Below are positions 1 through 4,679 of a stretch of 6,209 nt of DNA, piece by piece. Each line of letters starts with the position of its first letter. Position 1 is the first letter of the stretch. The DNA lies in the NCBI GenBank assembly GCA_030839105.1, contig JAUZEI010000243.1:1-6209 (forward strand), given 5' to 3'. The position numbers were made by a program, and so were the translations under genes. The stretch is from Actinomycetota bacterium (lineage in GTDB: Bacteria; Actinomycetota; Acidimicrobiia; IMCC26256; PALSA-610). The notes under the pieces are model-generated. The model worked only from the letters and a program-made list of their open reading frames with translations, had not been told where the DNA came from and did no database searches.

Positions 1-809
1 ATCGTCCCGAATATGGCGAGGTACACGAGTTGCACGACGACGCCGACGACCATGTCGTGCGAGTAGCGATTGTCGGTGAACATCGTTTCCCACGCGTTGA
101 GGTAGTGCGTGGGAAAGGCGTAACGAATGCGACCGAGTTGCGTGATGCCGTCGAGGATCTCGGAGACGATATAGACGCCGGCGGTCGCGCCGATCGCACT
201 CGCGGCGGTGTCGGTCAGGATCGAGAAGAACGTGCCCAGCGCGAGCAGGGCCGTGAAGCCGAACGCGACGTACGCGGTACCTATCCCGAGGCGCAACAGC
301 AGCGTCGCCTGGCTGATTTGGAATCCGGTCGCAAGATTGCCGGGCGCGAACGCCCCCAGCCCGGGGATGCTGAGTGCCTTCGCGCCGAACACGACGACCC
401 CACCGATCAGAGCCGCGAGCGACACCAGGATTGTCGCACTCCAGATGAGGCTCGCCGCGACGATCGCCTTGGCGACCAGCAGACGACCGCGCGGGACGGG
501 GCGCATGAGCAGGTAGCGCAGGTTGCCCCACGACGCGTCACCGGCGACGGAATCGCCTGCGAACGTGCCCGCGATCACGACGAGCAGGAAGCCGCTCATC
601 ACGCTGAGCACCGCCGCCGGGACGAGCAAACCACTCTGCTGGGCGAGGCGGAACAGGCCCTGGGCGTCGTCGGCATTGCGCGGGCGATTGCCGCGTGACT
701 TGATCGCGAACACGATCAGCGTCGGCAACCCGACCAGCAACAGTGCGATGACCAGCGTTCGGGTGCGGTTCGCGGCCTTGAAGAACTCGGTACGAATCAG
801 CGCGATCAT
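1..809 (-). CDS. ABC-2 type transporter permease (partial, C-terminus off left edge)
   Basis: This is the membrane subunit of an ABC exporter, expected to sit in the cytoplasmic membrane and work with the ATPase encoded just upstream. The frame is open from the ATG at 809 to the window edge (269 codons seen). Hydrophobic segments fall at about residues 19-36, 61-83, 116-141, 172-193 and 203-222, and a sixth begins near 253 and runs off the edge. That is the usual six-helix ABC-2 topology. The stretch after helix 2 (GDASWGNLRYLLMRPVPRGR, 90-109) matches the cytosolic 'G..R.LL.RPV.R..L...K' region typical of these permeases. The start overlaps the ATPase stop as ATGA (809-806), so the two genes are almost certainly cotranscribed and translationally coupled. 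The substrate cannot be read from the sequence; lipids, drugs or peptides are all possible. The family call is firm; the missing part is probably short. Confidence 0.9.
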   Translation of the reverse strand, partial: MIALIRTEFFKAANRTRTLVIALLLVGLPTLIVFAIKSRGNRPRNADDAQGLFRLAQQSGLLVPAAVLSVMSGFLLVVIAGTFAGDSVAGDASWGNLRYLLMRPVPRGRLLVAKAIVAASLIWSATILVSLAALIGGVVVFGAKALSIPGLGAFAPGNLATGFQISQATLLLRLGIGTAYVAFGFTALLALGTFFSILTDTAASAIGATAGVYIVSEILDGITQLGRIRYAFPTHYLNAWETMFTDNRYSHDMVVGVVVQLVYLAIFGT

Positions 810-1753
810 GCCGGCGCCACCGCCTGCTCGGTGCGCGACCGCGCCGCGTCGCCCGCCGCCAGGATCTCGAGGAACGCCTCTTCGAGCTGCTGGGTCGGCA
901 TGATCGTCTGGAGCCGGAGACCGGAACCGACGAGCGTGGCGGCGATGTCCGATCGTTGGCCGTCGCGCAGCTCGACTACGAGCCCGTCTCCTTGGATCTG
1001 CACCTTTGCGACGCTCGGGAGACTCGACAAGATGGCCTGCGCCCGTTCCCGGTCGTCGACCTCGACGTAGACGAGACCGGCCGCACCCACGAGGTCGCTC
1101 ACGGTTCCGTCGGCGACGAGGCGGCCTCGATTCATCACGAGCACATGACTGCAGACCTGCTCGACTTCGCTCAGGTGATGACTCGACAGCAACACGGTCG
1201 CGCCGTGTGAGCTCAGCCGGGTGATGAGGTCGCGGATCTCGCGAATCTCGCCGGGGTCGAGGCCGTTCGTCGGCTCGTCGAGGACCAACAGCTCCGGGCG
1301 GCCGAGCAGCAGCCGGGCGAACCCGAGGCGCTGCTTCATCCCCTGCGAATACGTCTTCACCTTGCGATTGATCGCGTCGTCGAGACCGGCGATGGCGAGC
1401 GCGCCCTCGAGATCGGCGTCCTTCATGCGGGCGCCCCCGGCCTCCCACCACAGCCGCAGGTTCCGCATCCCGGAGAGGTGCGGGACGAACGCCGCCTGCT
1501 CCACCATCGCGCCGACGCGCGCAAGTTGCCTGCTGCTCGGGACCACCCGCTCGCCGAAGAGCCTCGCGGTTCCGCGCGTCGGGCGTTCGAGCCCCATGAG
1601 CACGCGCAGCGACGTGGTCTTGCCCGCACCGTTCGGGCCGAGGAGACCGTAGACCTGACCCCGTTGCACCGTGAACGACAGGTCTTCGACCGCGCTGACC
1701 TCGCCAAAGGTCTTCCACAGTCCGTCGATCTCGACGATGGGATCGGGTGGCAT
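806..1753 (-). CDS. ABC transporter ATP-binding protein (ABC-2 exporter type)
   Basis: This 315-residue cytosolic ATPase would power export through the ABC-2 permease encoded next to it. All nucleotide-binding motifs are intact: Walker A GPNGAGKT (39-46), Q-loop region around E85/Q86, signature YSQGMKQR (135-142), Walker B LLVLDE with catalytic E160 (155-160), D-loop GLDP (164-167) and switch H192. The canonical LSGGQ is YSQGM, a variant common in CcmA/BcrA-type drug and lipid exporters. Residues about 225-300 form the extra C-terminal domain usual for this subfamily, and the last 15 residues are a low-complexity tail. The ATG at 1753 puts strand 1 (IVEIDGLWKTFG) at the expected distance. I see no Shine-Dalgarno sequence before it, but a possible -10 hexamer lies at 1762-1767, so a near-leaderless mRNA is possible. 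The first gene of the operon; substrate unknown. Confidence 0.95.
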   Translation of the reverse strand: MPPDPIVEIDGLWKTFGEVSAVEDLSFTVQRGQVYGLLGPNGAGKTTSLRVLMGLERPTRGTARLFGERVVPSSRQLARVGAMVEQAAFVPHLSGMRNLRLWWEAGGARMKDADLEGALAIAGLDDAINRKVKTYSQGMKQRLGFARLLLGRPELLVLDEPTNGLDPGEIREIRDLITRLSSHGATVLLSSHHLSEVEQVCSHVLVMNRGRLVADGTVSDLVGAAGLVYVEVDDRERAQAILSSLPSVAKVQIQGDGLVVELRDGQRSDIAATLVGSGLRLQTIMPTQQLEEAFLEILAAGDAARSRTEQAVAPA

Positions 1754-1761
1754 CGTCGAGG

Positions 1762-1767
1762 ATGGTA
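1762..1767 (-). promoter_or_regulatory. Possible -10 element for the ABC exporter operon
   Basis: On the minus strand TACCAT (TAnnnT, the actinobacterial -10 form) ends 8 nt before the ATG at 1753. This would place transcription initiation at or just before the start codon. No good -35 hexamer stands at the normal distance, and no ribosome binding site is visible. This is an inference from pattern and spacing only. Confidence 0.25.
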
Positions 1768-1859
1768 TCGACGCCCGCTCGGTCTACAGTTTCACCGCCG
1801 CGCCCAGTGCGTCAGGACGCGCCACTGCGCAGGAGCCCACTGGTCCAACTCCCGCCTTC

Positions 1860-2026
1860 GTCGCCTCGCACCATGGCCGCGGCCCGCGGGTCGCCGGCGC
1901 CCTCCGCCGCCAACTTCCCGAATGGCATGCACAACGGCCGGCGGGTGGTCTCTCGACGTGGGTCGACATCGGTCTCGCGGCGGAGTCGTTCGCGACACAT
2001 GCATTGCGGCAGGGTGAAGGGCCGGG
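1860..2026 (+). pseudogene. Probable remnant of a MocR/GntR-type aminotransferase-like regulator (C-terminal fragment)
   Basis: The 273-bp gap between the ABC ATPase start and the TetR stop has no intact gene. One plus-strand frame (codons at positions divisible by 3) reads GALRRQLPEWHAQRPAGG at about 1896-1949, followed by LSTWVDIG and a helix-like ESFATHALRQG. From memory, the late part of MocR/YczR-type fold-I PLP proteins commonly reads 'L...LPEW....PAGGLSLWV.L', then a helix ending in '..A...G'. The similarity stops near 2005, and the frame ends at a TGA (2037-2039) inside the oppositely oriented TetR gene. Another frame just upstream reads SPLVQL (about 1833-1850), which could be an earlier piece displaced by a frameshift, though this is weak. 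No start, lysine motif or DNA-binding domain is present. A chance match or unassigned intergenic DNA remains possible. A weak hairpin (AGGGC 2018-2022 / GCCCT 2033-2037) overlaps the TetR stop. Confidence 0.35.
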
Positions 2027-2746
2027 CTACGCGCCCTGAGCGAGGAACTCGCAGGCGCGGCGCATCTGCAGTGTGAAGAAGGCGTCGTAGTCGTGGATCA
2101 CGTTGTGCAGGTGTCCGAACATCTCGAGGTTGATCGTCCCGAGCACCTGAGCCCAAACCGCGAACGCGCGCGACAACGCGGCGTCGGGTACCGACGGTGC
2201 AGCGGTGCGGCGCAGTTGTGCGAAGTCGGAACGCACCGCCCGTGACATCGCCGCCGTCTCTCCCGCGACGACCTCACCGCCGGCGACCCCGTCGGCGAGG
2301 AGCCGCAGCAGCACGACGGGAACTCGGCTCGCGGGGCCGATCGTGGCTTCGGGAGCCGCGTAACCGGGCACGGGACTGCCGTAGATCAACGCATACTCGT
2401 GCGCGTTCGCGAGCGCCCACGCGCGAACCGCCTCGCAGACGTTCAGCCAGCGCGCGGCAACGCCGCGATCGCGAGCGGACTCGTCGGCGTTCTCCGCACA
2501 CTCCCCGACCGCGTCGTACGCGTCGATGATGAGCGCGGTCAGGAGGTCGTCGCGGCTCGGGAAGTAGCGGTACACCGCCGAGGACACCATGCCGACCTCC
2601 CGGGCGACCGCCCGCAACGAGAGTCCGGAGGCACCGTGCTCGGCGAGGTGTCGCCGGCCCACGGTCTTGATCTCCCCGGTGAGCTCGAGCCGAGCCCGCT
2701 CGCGAGCCGTGCGGGAAGCACTGGGGGCGGGAGTTGTCGTCGTCAT
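2027..2746 (-). CDS. TetR/AcrR family transcriptional regulator, WHG-domain type
   Basis: This is a 239-residue DNA-binding repressor, expected to act as a dimer. The N-terminal domain (about residues 16-70) has the TetR helix-turn-helix: SLRAVAREVGMVSSAVYRYF at 43-62, followed by PSRDDLL. The C-terminal ligand-binding part carries HEYALIYGSPVPGY (116-129), the hallmark of WHG/TetR_C_33-type regulators. The ligand is unknown. I chose the ATG at 2746 (MTTTTPAPS). An in-frame ATG at 2764 would add six residues (MRQTGS). The frame stays open further upstream to 2896, but that would run through the operators and past the divergent gene's start and has no recognisable domain. No Shine-Dalgarno sequence precedes 2746, but a -10-like CAGACT ends 6 nt before it, suggesting a leaderless message. 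Its divergent neighbour at 2880 and the inverted repeats between them point to local autoregulation and control of the oxidoreductase. Confidence 0.92.
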   Translation of the reverse strand: MTTTTPAPSASRTARERARLELTGEIKTVGRRHLAEHGASGLSLRAVAREVGMVSSAVYRYFPSRDDLLTALIIDAYDAVGECAENADESARDRGVAARWLNVCEAVRAWALANAHEYALIYGSPVPGYAAPEATIGPASRVPVVLLRLLADGVAGGEVVAGETAAMSRAVRSDFAQLRRTAAPSVPDAALSRAFAVWAQVLGTINLEMFGHLHNVIHDYDAFFTLQMRRACEFLAQGA

Positions 2747-2752
2747 GGAGCC

Positions 2753-2781
2753 AGTCTGCCGCATTTCGAGAGCAGTGCCAA
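2753..2781 (-). promoter_or_regulatory. Predicted promoter of the TetR gene
   Basis: Reading the minus strand, TTGGCA (2781-2776, five of six matches to TTGACA) is followed after exactly 17 bp by CAGACT (2758-2753), a weak -10. Initiation about 7 nt further on would fall on the A of the ATG at 2746, giving a leaderless transcript. The -35 lies inside operator-like site 1, as expected for an autoregulated repressor. Predicted from hexamers and spacing only. Confidence 0.4.
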
Positions 2782-2783
2782 CC
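2767..2783. promoter_or_regulatory. Operator-like half-site 1 (TetR)
   Basis: The sequence CGAGAGCAGTGCCAACC has the complete left arm and centre of the motif found at 2786 and 2838 (CGAGAGC, three bases ending in T, then GC), but the right arm is degraded to about three matches out of seven. It overlaps the predicted -35 of the TetR gene, so it may be a low-affinity autoregulatory site. It could also be an incidental copy of the motif. Confidence 0.4.
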
Positions 2784-2785
2784 TT

Positions 2786-2802
2786 CGAGAGCGCTGCTCT
2801 TG
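2786..2802. promoter_or_regulatory. Operator-like inverted repeat, site 2 (TetR)
   Basis: CGAGAGC-GCT-GCTCTTG is a 17-bp inverted repeat with six of seven arm positions paired and a 3-bp centre, a size typical of TetR-family operators. Its last three bases are the first three of a perfect TTGACA hexamer (2800-2805), the predicted -35 of the divergent oxidoreductase gene. Binding here should block that promoter. It lies 2 bp from site 1, on the side of the TetR promoter. Confidence 0.65.
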
Positions 2803-2828
2803 ACAGCGGCCTGTTCTCGGCGCAAGCT
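2800..2828 (+). promoter_or_regulatory. Predicted promoter of the deazaflavin-dependent oxidoreductase gene
   Basis: A consensus -35 hexamer TTGACA at 2800-2805 is followed after 17 bp by CAAGCT (2823-2828), a weak -10 of the form nAnnnT. Transcription would begin near 2835, giving a leader of about 45 nt that contains operator site 3 and a ribosome binding site. The promoter is thus bracketed by sites 2 and 3. The -35 is strong; the -10 is the doubtful part. Confidence 0.5.
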
Positions 2829-2837
2829 GCGGGCACG

Positions 2838-2854
2838 CGAGAGCGGTGCTCTCG
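2838..2854. promoter_or_regulatory. Operator-like perfect inverted repeat, site 3 (TetR)
   Basis: CGAGAGC-GGT-GCTCTCG is a perfect 7+3+7 bp inverted repeat with the same arms as site 2. It lies just downstream of the predicted start of transcription of the oxidoreductase gene and 26 bp before its ATG, where a bound repressor would block initiation or early elongation. This is the best match to the motif and probably the main operator of the adjacent TetR protein. An RNA hairpin in the leader is an alternative reading, but the repetition of the motif at site 2 favours a protein-binding site. Confidence 0.7.
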
Positions 2855-2864
2855 GTCCGAACTC

Positions 2865-2870
2865 GAGGAG
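2865..2870 (+). promoter_or_regulatory. Ribosome binding site fixing the oxidoreductase start
   Basis: GAGGAG ends 9 nt before the ATG at 2880. It is the only clear Shine-Dalgarno sequence before any start in this window. It selects the start at 2880 over upstream in-frame ATGs such as the one at 2589, which lie within the opposite-strand TetR gene. Confidence 0.7.
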
Positions 2871-2879
2871 ACCCCCACG

Positions 2880-3359
2880 ATGGCAGCCACCCCCACTCCG
2901 AACGGCGCGCATTACCAAGCGCCCGGCTGGTTCACCCGCAACGTCTTCAACCGCATCGTCGTGATCGCCACTCAACTCGGTATCAGCGTGTGGGGCTCGC
3001 GGGAATTGCGTGTGGTCGGCCGCAAGAGCGGCGAATGGCGCAAGACACCCGTGAACTTGCTCGACCTCGACGGTTCGCAGTATCTGGTCGCGCCACGCGG
3101 GCAGGCCCAGTGGGTGCGCAACCTCCGTGTTGCGGGAACCGGCGAGCTCCGCGTCGGCCGCCGCGTGGACGCGTTCCGCGCAACCGAGGTCGAGGGCGAC
3201 GACAAGTCGACGATCATCCGCGCCTACCTGCGGCGCTGGAAGATGGAAGTCGGCGTGTTCTTCGACGGCGTCGGTCCCGACTCGTCCGACGACGAGCTGC
3301 GCGCCATCGTCGATCGACACCCGGTCTTCAAGGTCGAGACCGCGCCTGCGGCCGCGTGA
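2880..3359 (+). CDS. Nitroreductase family deazaflavin (F420)-dependent oxidoreductase
   Basis: This is a 159-residue protein of the Ddn-like, DUF385-type split-barrel family. Characterised members use reduced cofactor F420 to reduce quinones, nitro compounds or other electrophiles, often at the membrane. Seen here are an amphipathic N-terminal helix (about 16-35), the cofactor-binding motif GRKSGEWRKTPV (47-58), the strand-loop YLVAPRGQAQWVRNLR (68-83), and the C-terminal helix RAYLRRWKMEVG followed by FFDGV and a final HPVFKVE. Length and motifs fit a complete family member. The ATG at 2880 has a good GAGGAG site. The gene diverges from the TetR gene and its promoter is flanked by two inverted repeats, so it is probably repressed by that protein and induced by a ligand, possibly the enzyme's substrate or a related toxic compound. 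The substrate cannot be assigned, and use of F420 is inferred from the family. Confidence 0.9.
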   Translation: MAATPTPNGAHYQAPGWFTRNVFNRIVVIATQLGISVWGSRELRVVGRKSGEWRKTPVNLLDLDGSQYLVAPRGQAQWVRNLRVAGTGELRVGRRVDAFRATEVEGDDKSTIIRAYLRRWKMEVGVFFDGVGPDSSDDELRAIVDRHPVFKVETAPAAA

Positions 3360-3363
3360 CTGC

Positions 3364-3377
3364 GACGGGGAACCGTC
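3364..3377. terminator. Short hairpin between convergent genes
   Basis: GACGG (3364-3368), loop GGAA, CCGTC (3373-3377) forms a perfect 5-bp GC-rich stem with a GNRA-type tetraloop. It is centred in the 24-bp gap between the oxidoreductase stop and the nucleosidase stop. No T-tract follows on either side, so it is at best a non-canonical bidirectional terminator or 3'-end-stabilising structure. Confidence 0.35.
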
Positions 3378-3383
3378 TCAGCG

Positions 3384-4094
3384 TCAGTACGACCGGCGGG
3401 CGGTGTTGAGCGAATGCGCTGCGGCCGCGGCCGCGCCGGATGCGGCGCGTTGCGAATCCAAGCCCAGACGGACGAGCTTGGGGATGCGCCACGGCTTCGT
3501 GATCAGGTAGCGGATCGACGCGCCGACGTTCGGGGATCCGTCGGGATTTGCGAGCCCGATGACGTCTCCGGGGGTCACGCCGACGAGGTCACTGATCGAA
3601 CGCACCGCCGACCAGCGCACGCCGCGCTGTTCGCACACTCCCGCGACGGCGGCCGTCTCCATGTCGACGGCGATGAAACCGTTCGCGACCAGTGCCGCGC
3701 ACTCGGCCGGTTGCATGTCGAAGTCGTCATGAGTCACCAACCGTCCGTGCGACTGCACCTCGTGCAGCGGCGACGGCCGGTACTCTCTCCCCGAAGCTTT
3801 GTCGACGACGACCTCCGGAAAGATCACGTCGCCGACCGTGCTCTCCCCCATTCCGCCCGCGATGCCGACGACCATCACGTGATCGACGGCCGCGGTGTCG
3901 AGCAGGCGTTCGGTCGCCTCGGCCGCGAGGCGCGTCCCGATGCCGGTCTTGGCGGCGACGAGCTCGATCGGTCCGACCCTCCCCGTATAGCCGTCCTCAC
4001 CGCGCTGAAGCGAGAGCGCTTTCACGAGCGGTGAGAACTCGGAAGGCATCGGCGCCAGGAGGCCGACGCGGGTGGGGCGATCAGCGTTGCTCAT
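3384..4094 (-). CDS. Phosphorylase-superfamily nucleosidase (MTA/SAH nucleosidase-like)
   Basis: This 236-residue cytosolic enzyme of the PNP/UDP phosphorylase superfamily probably cleaves the N-glycosidic bond of a purine nucleoside, for example methylthioadenosine or S-adenosylhomocysteine. Family landmarks are in order: strand 1 VGLLAPMPSEFSPL with E19 (the MTAN 'MPEE' position), AAKTGIGTRLAAEA (47-60), VVGIAGGMGE (75-84) followed by VGDVIFPEVVV, the ribose-binding VDMETAAVA with M145/E146 (143-151), and VRSISD with D169 matching the catalytic aspartate. Length is close to E. coli MTAN (about 232). The C-terminus departs from MTAN: an NPDGSPN segment, a basic ITKPWRIPKLVRLG stretch and an alanine-rich tail. 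Futalosine hydrolase or another branch therefore remains possible, and I give no gene symbol. The start at 4094 lies just before strand 1; a longer in-frame N-terminus has no family match. Confidence 0.82.
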   Translation of the reverse strand: MSNADRPTRVGLLAPMPSEFSPLVKALSLQRGEDGYTGRVGPIELVAAKTGIGTRLAAEATERLLDTAAVDHVMVVGIAGGMGESTVGDVIFPEVVVDKASGREYRPSPLHEVQSHGRLVTHDDFDMQPAECAALVANGFIAVDMETAAVAGVCEQRGVRWSAVRSISDLVGVTPGDVIGLANPDGSPNVGASIRYLITKPWRIPKLVRLGLDSQRAASGAAAAAAHSLNTARRSY

Positions 4095-4142
4095 GCGGGC
4101 ATCATGTCGCGCGAACGGCGGCGCGTGTGCCAGCATCTCGCC
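4095..4142. promoter_or_regulatory. Compact divergent start region, possibly with two leaderless promoters
   Basis: Only 48 bp separate the nucleosidase ATG (4094, minus) from the preferred DUF2269 ATG (4143, plus). On the minus strand CATGAT (4106-4101) ends 6 nt before its ATG. On the plus strand CAGCAT (4131-4136) ends 6 nt before its ATG. Neither gene has a Shine-Dalgarno sequence, and neither hexamer has a convincing -35 partner. This would fit leaderless transcripts, but each match is weak alone. Confidence 0.25.
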
Positions 4143-4652
4143 ATGCTTGCCAACACCAATTCCGGTCTGTACAAGGCACTGCTCGTGCTCCATATCCTCG
4201 TGGCCATCGTCGGGCTGGGCGCAGTCATGCTCAACGGCATCTACGCGGCGCAGGCCCAGAAGCGACCGGCCCCCGCCGGCCGCGCGGTCTCGGAGGCGAA
4301 CTACTTCGTTTCGAACATCGCCGAGAAGTTCATCTACGCGATCCCGATCTTCGGCATCCTCCTCGTGCTCGCCAGCGACAAGGCCTGGAAGTTCTCGCAA
4401 ACGTGGATCTGGTTGAGCCTCGTGGTCTACGTGATCGCGATCGGTATCTCGCATTCGATCCTGATTCCCGGGCACAAGCGAGTCAACGCGCTCCTCGCGG
4501 AGATGGAGCAGGGACCGCCGCCCGCGGGTGGCCCGCCGCCGCAGGTCGTCGAGCTTCAGGCCGTCGGCAAGCGGATGGCCGCGGCCGGAGCGACCCTCGA
4601 CATCGTCGTCGTGATCTTCTTGGTGTTGATGGTCTGGAAGCCGGGCGTCTGA
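4143..4652 (+). CDS. DUF2269-like integral membrane protein
   Basis: This 169-residue protein has four predicted membrane helices, at about residues 10-33, 62-78, 87-108 and 149-165. The first begins LYKALLVLHILVAIVGLGAV, with the His-containing 'LH.L.AI...G' pattern of DUF2269/CopD-like small membrane proteins. A second histidine pair occurs in helix 3 and its end (GISHSILIPGHKRVN, H104 and H111). The loop between helices 3 and 4 contains a proline/glycine-rich patch PPPAGGPPP (125-133), then a short helix running into the last helix. The biochemical role of the family is unknown. I chose the ATG at 4143 because it places helix 1 close to the N-terminus. An in-frame ATG at 4104 would add a 13-residue basic leader (MSRERRRVCQHLA) and cannot be excluded. 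Nothing nearby ties it to a pathway. Confidence 0.8.
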   Translation: MLANTNSGLYKALLVLHILVAIVGLGAVMLNGIYAAQAQKRPAPAGRAVSEANYFVSNIAEKFIYAIPIFGILLVLASDKAWKFSQTWIWLSLVVYVIAIGISHSILIPGHKRVNALLAEMEQGPPPAGGPPPQVVELQAVGKRMAAAGATLDIVVVIFLVLMVWKPGV

Positions 4653-4655
4653 CGA

Positions 4656-4670
4656 GTCCGGGTTCCGGAC
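4656..4670. terminator. Short hairpin between convergent genes
   Basis: GTCCGG (4656-4661), loop GTT, CCGGAC (4665-4670) forms a perfect 6-bp stem. It begins 4 nt after the DUF2269 stop and ends 10 nt before the amidohydrolase stop. No T-tract is present on either strand. Its position between two convergent stops supports a role as a bidirectional end signal, as with the hairpin at 3364-3377. Confidence 0.4.
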
Positions 4671-4679
4671 GACGGTCGC

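Noticed and set aside
30..698. 222-codon plus-strand open frame
   Set aside because: It is antisense to the ABC-2 permease frame, which gives a coherent six-helix protein. The plus translation is a run of charged residues with no family features, typical of shadow frames in GC-rich DNA.
1784..2156. Short minus-strand open frames in the gap between the TetR and ABC genes (61, 70 and 114 codons)
   Set aside because: They are rich in Arg, Ala and Pro, have no ribosome binding site and no family features. The plus-strand reading of the same DNA is the one with recognisable protein similarity.
2589..2879. Upstream extension of the oxidoreductase frame to an ATG at 2589
   Set aside because: It would run antisense through the TetR helix-turn-helix region. 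The ATG at 2880 has a clear GAGGAG site and begins a family-length protein.
2747..2896. Extended N-terminus of the TetR protein starting at 2896
   Set aside because: The extra 50 residues have no TetR homology, cover the promoter and operator region and overlap the oxidoreductase start. The helix-turn-helix domain begins at the normal distance from the ATG at 2746.
2274..3320. 348-codon minus-strand open frame spanning the TetR/oxidoreductase gap
   Set aside because: It lies antisense to the oxidoreductase and in the wrong frame across the TetR gene, has no recognisable domain, and would cross the operators. The two genes it overlaps are well supported.
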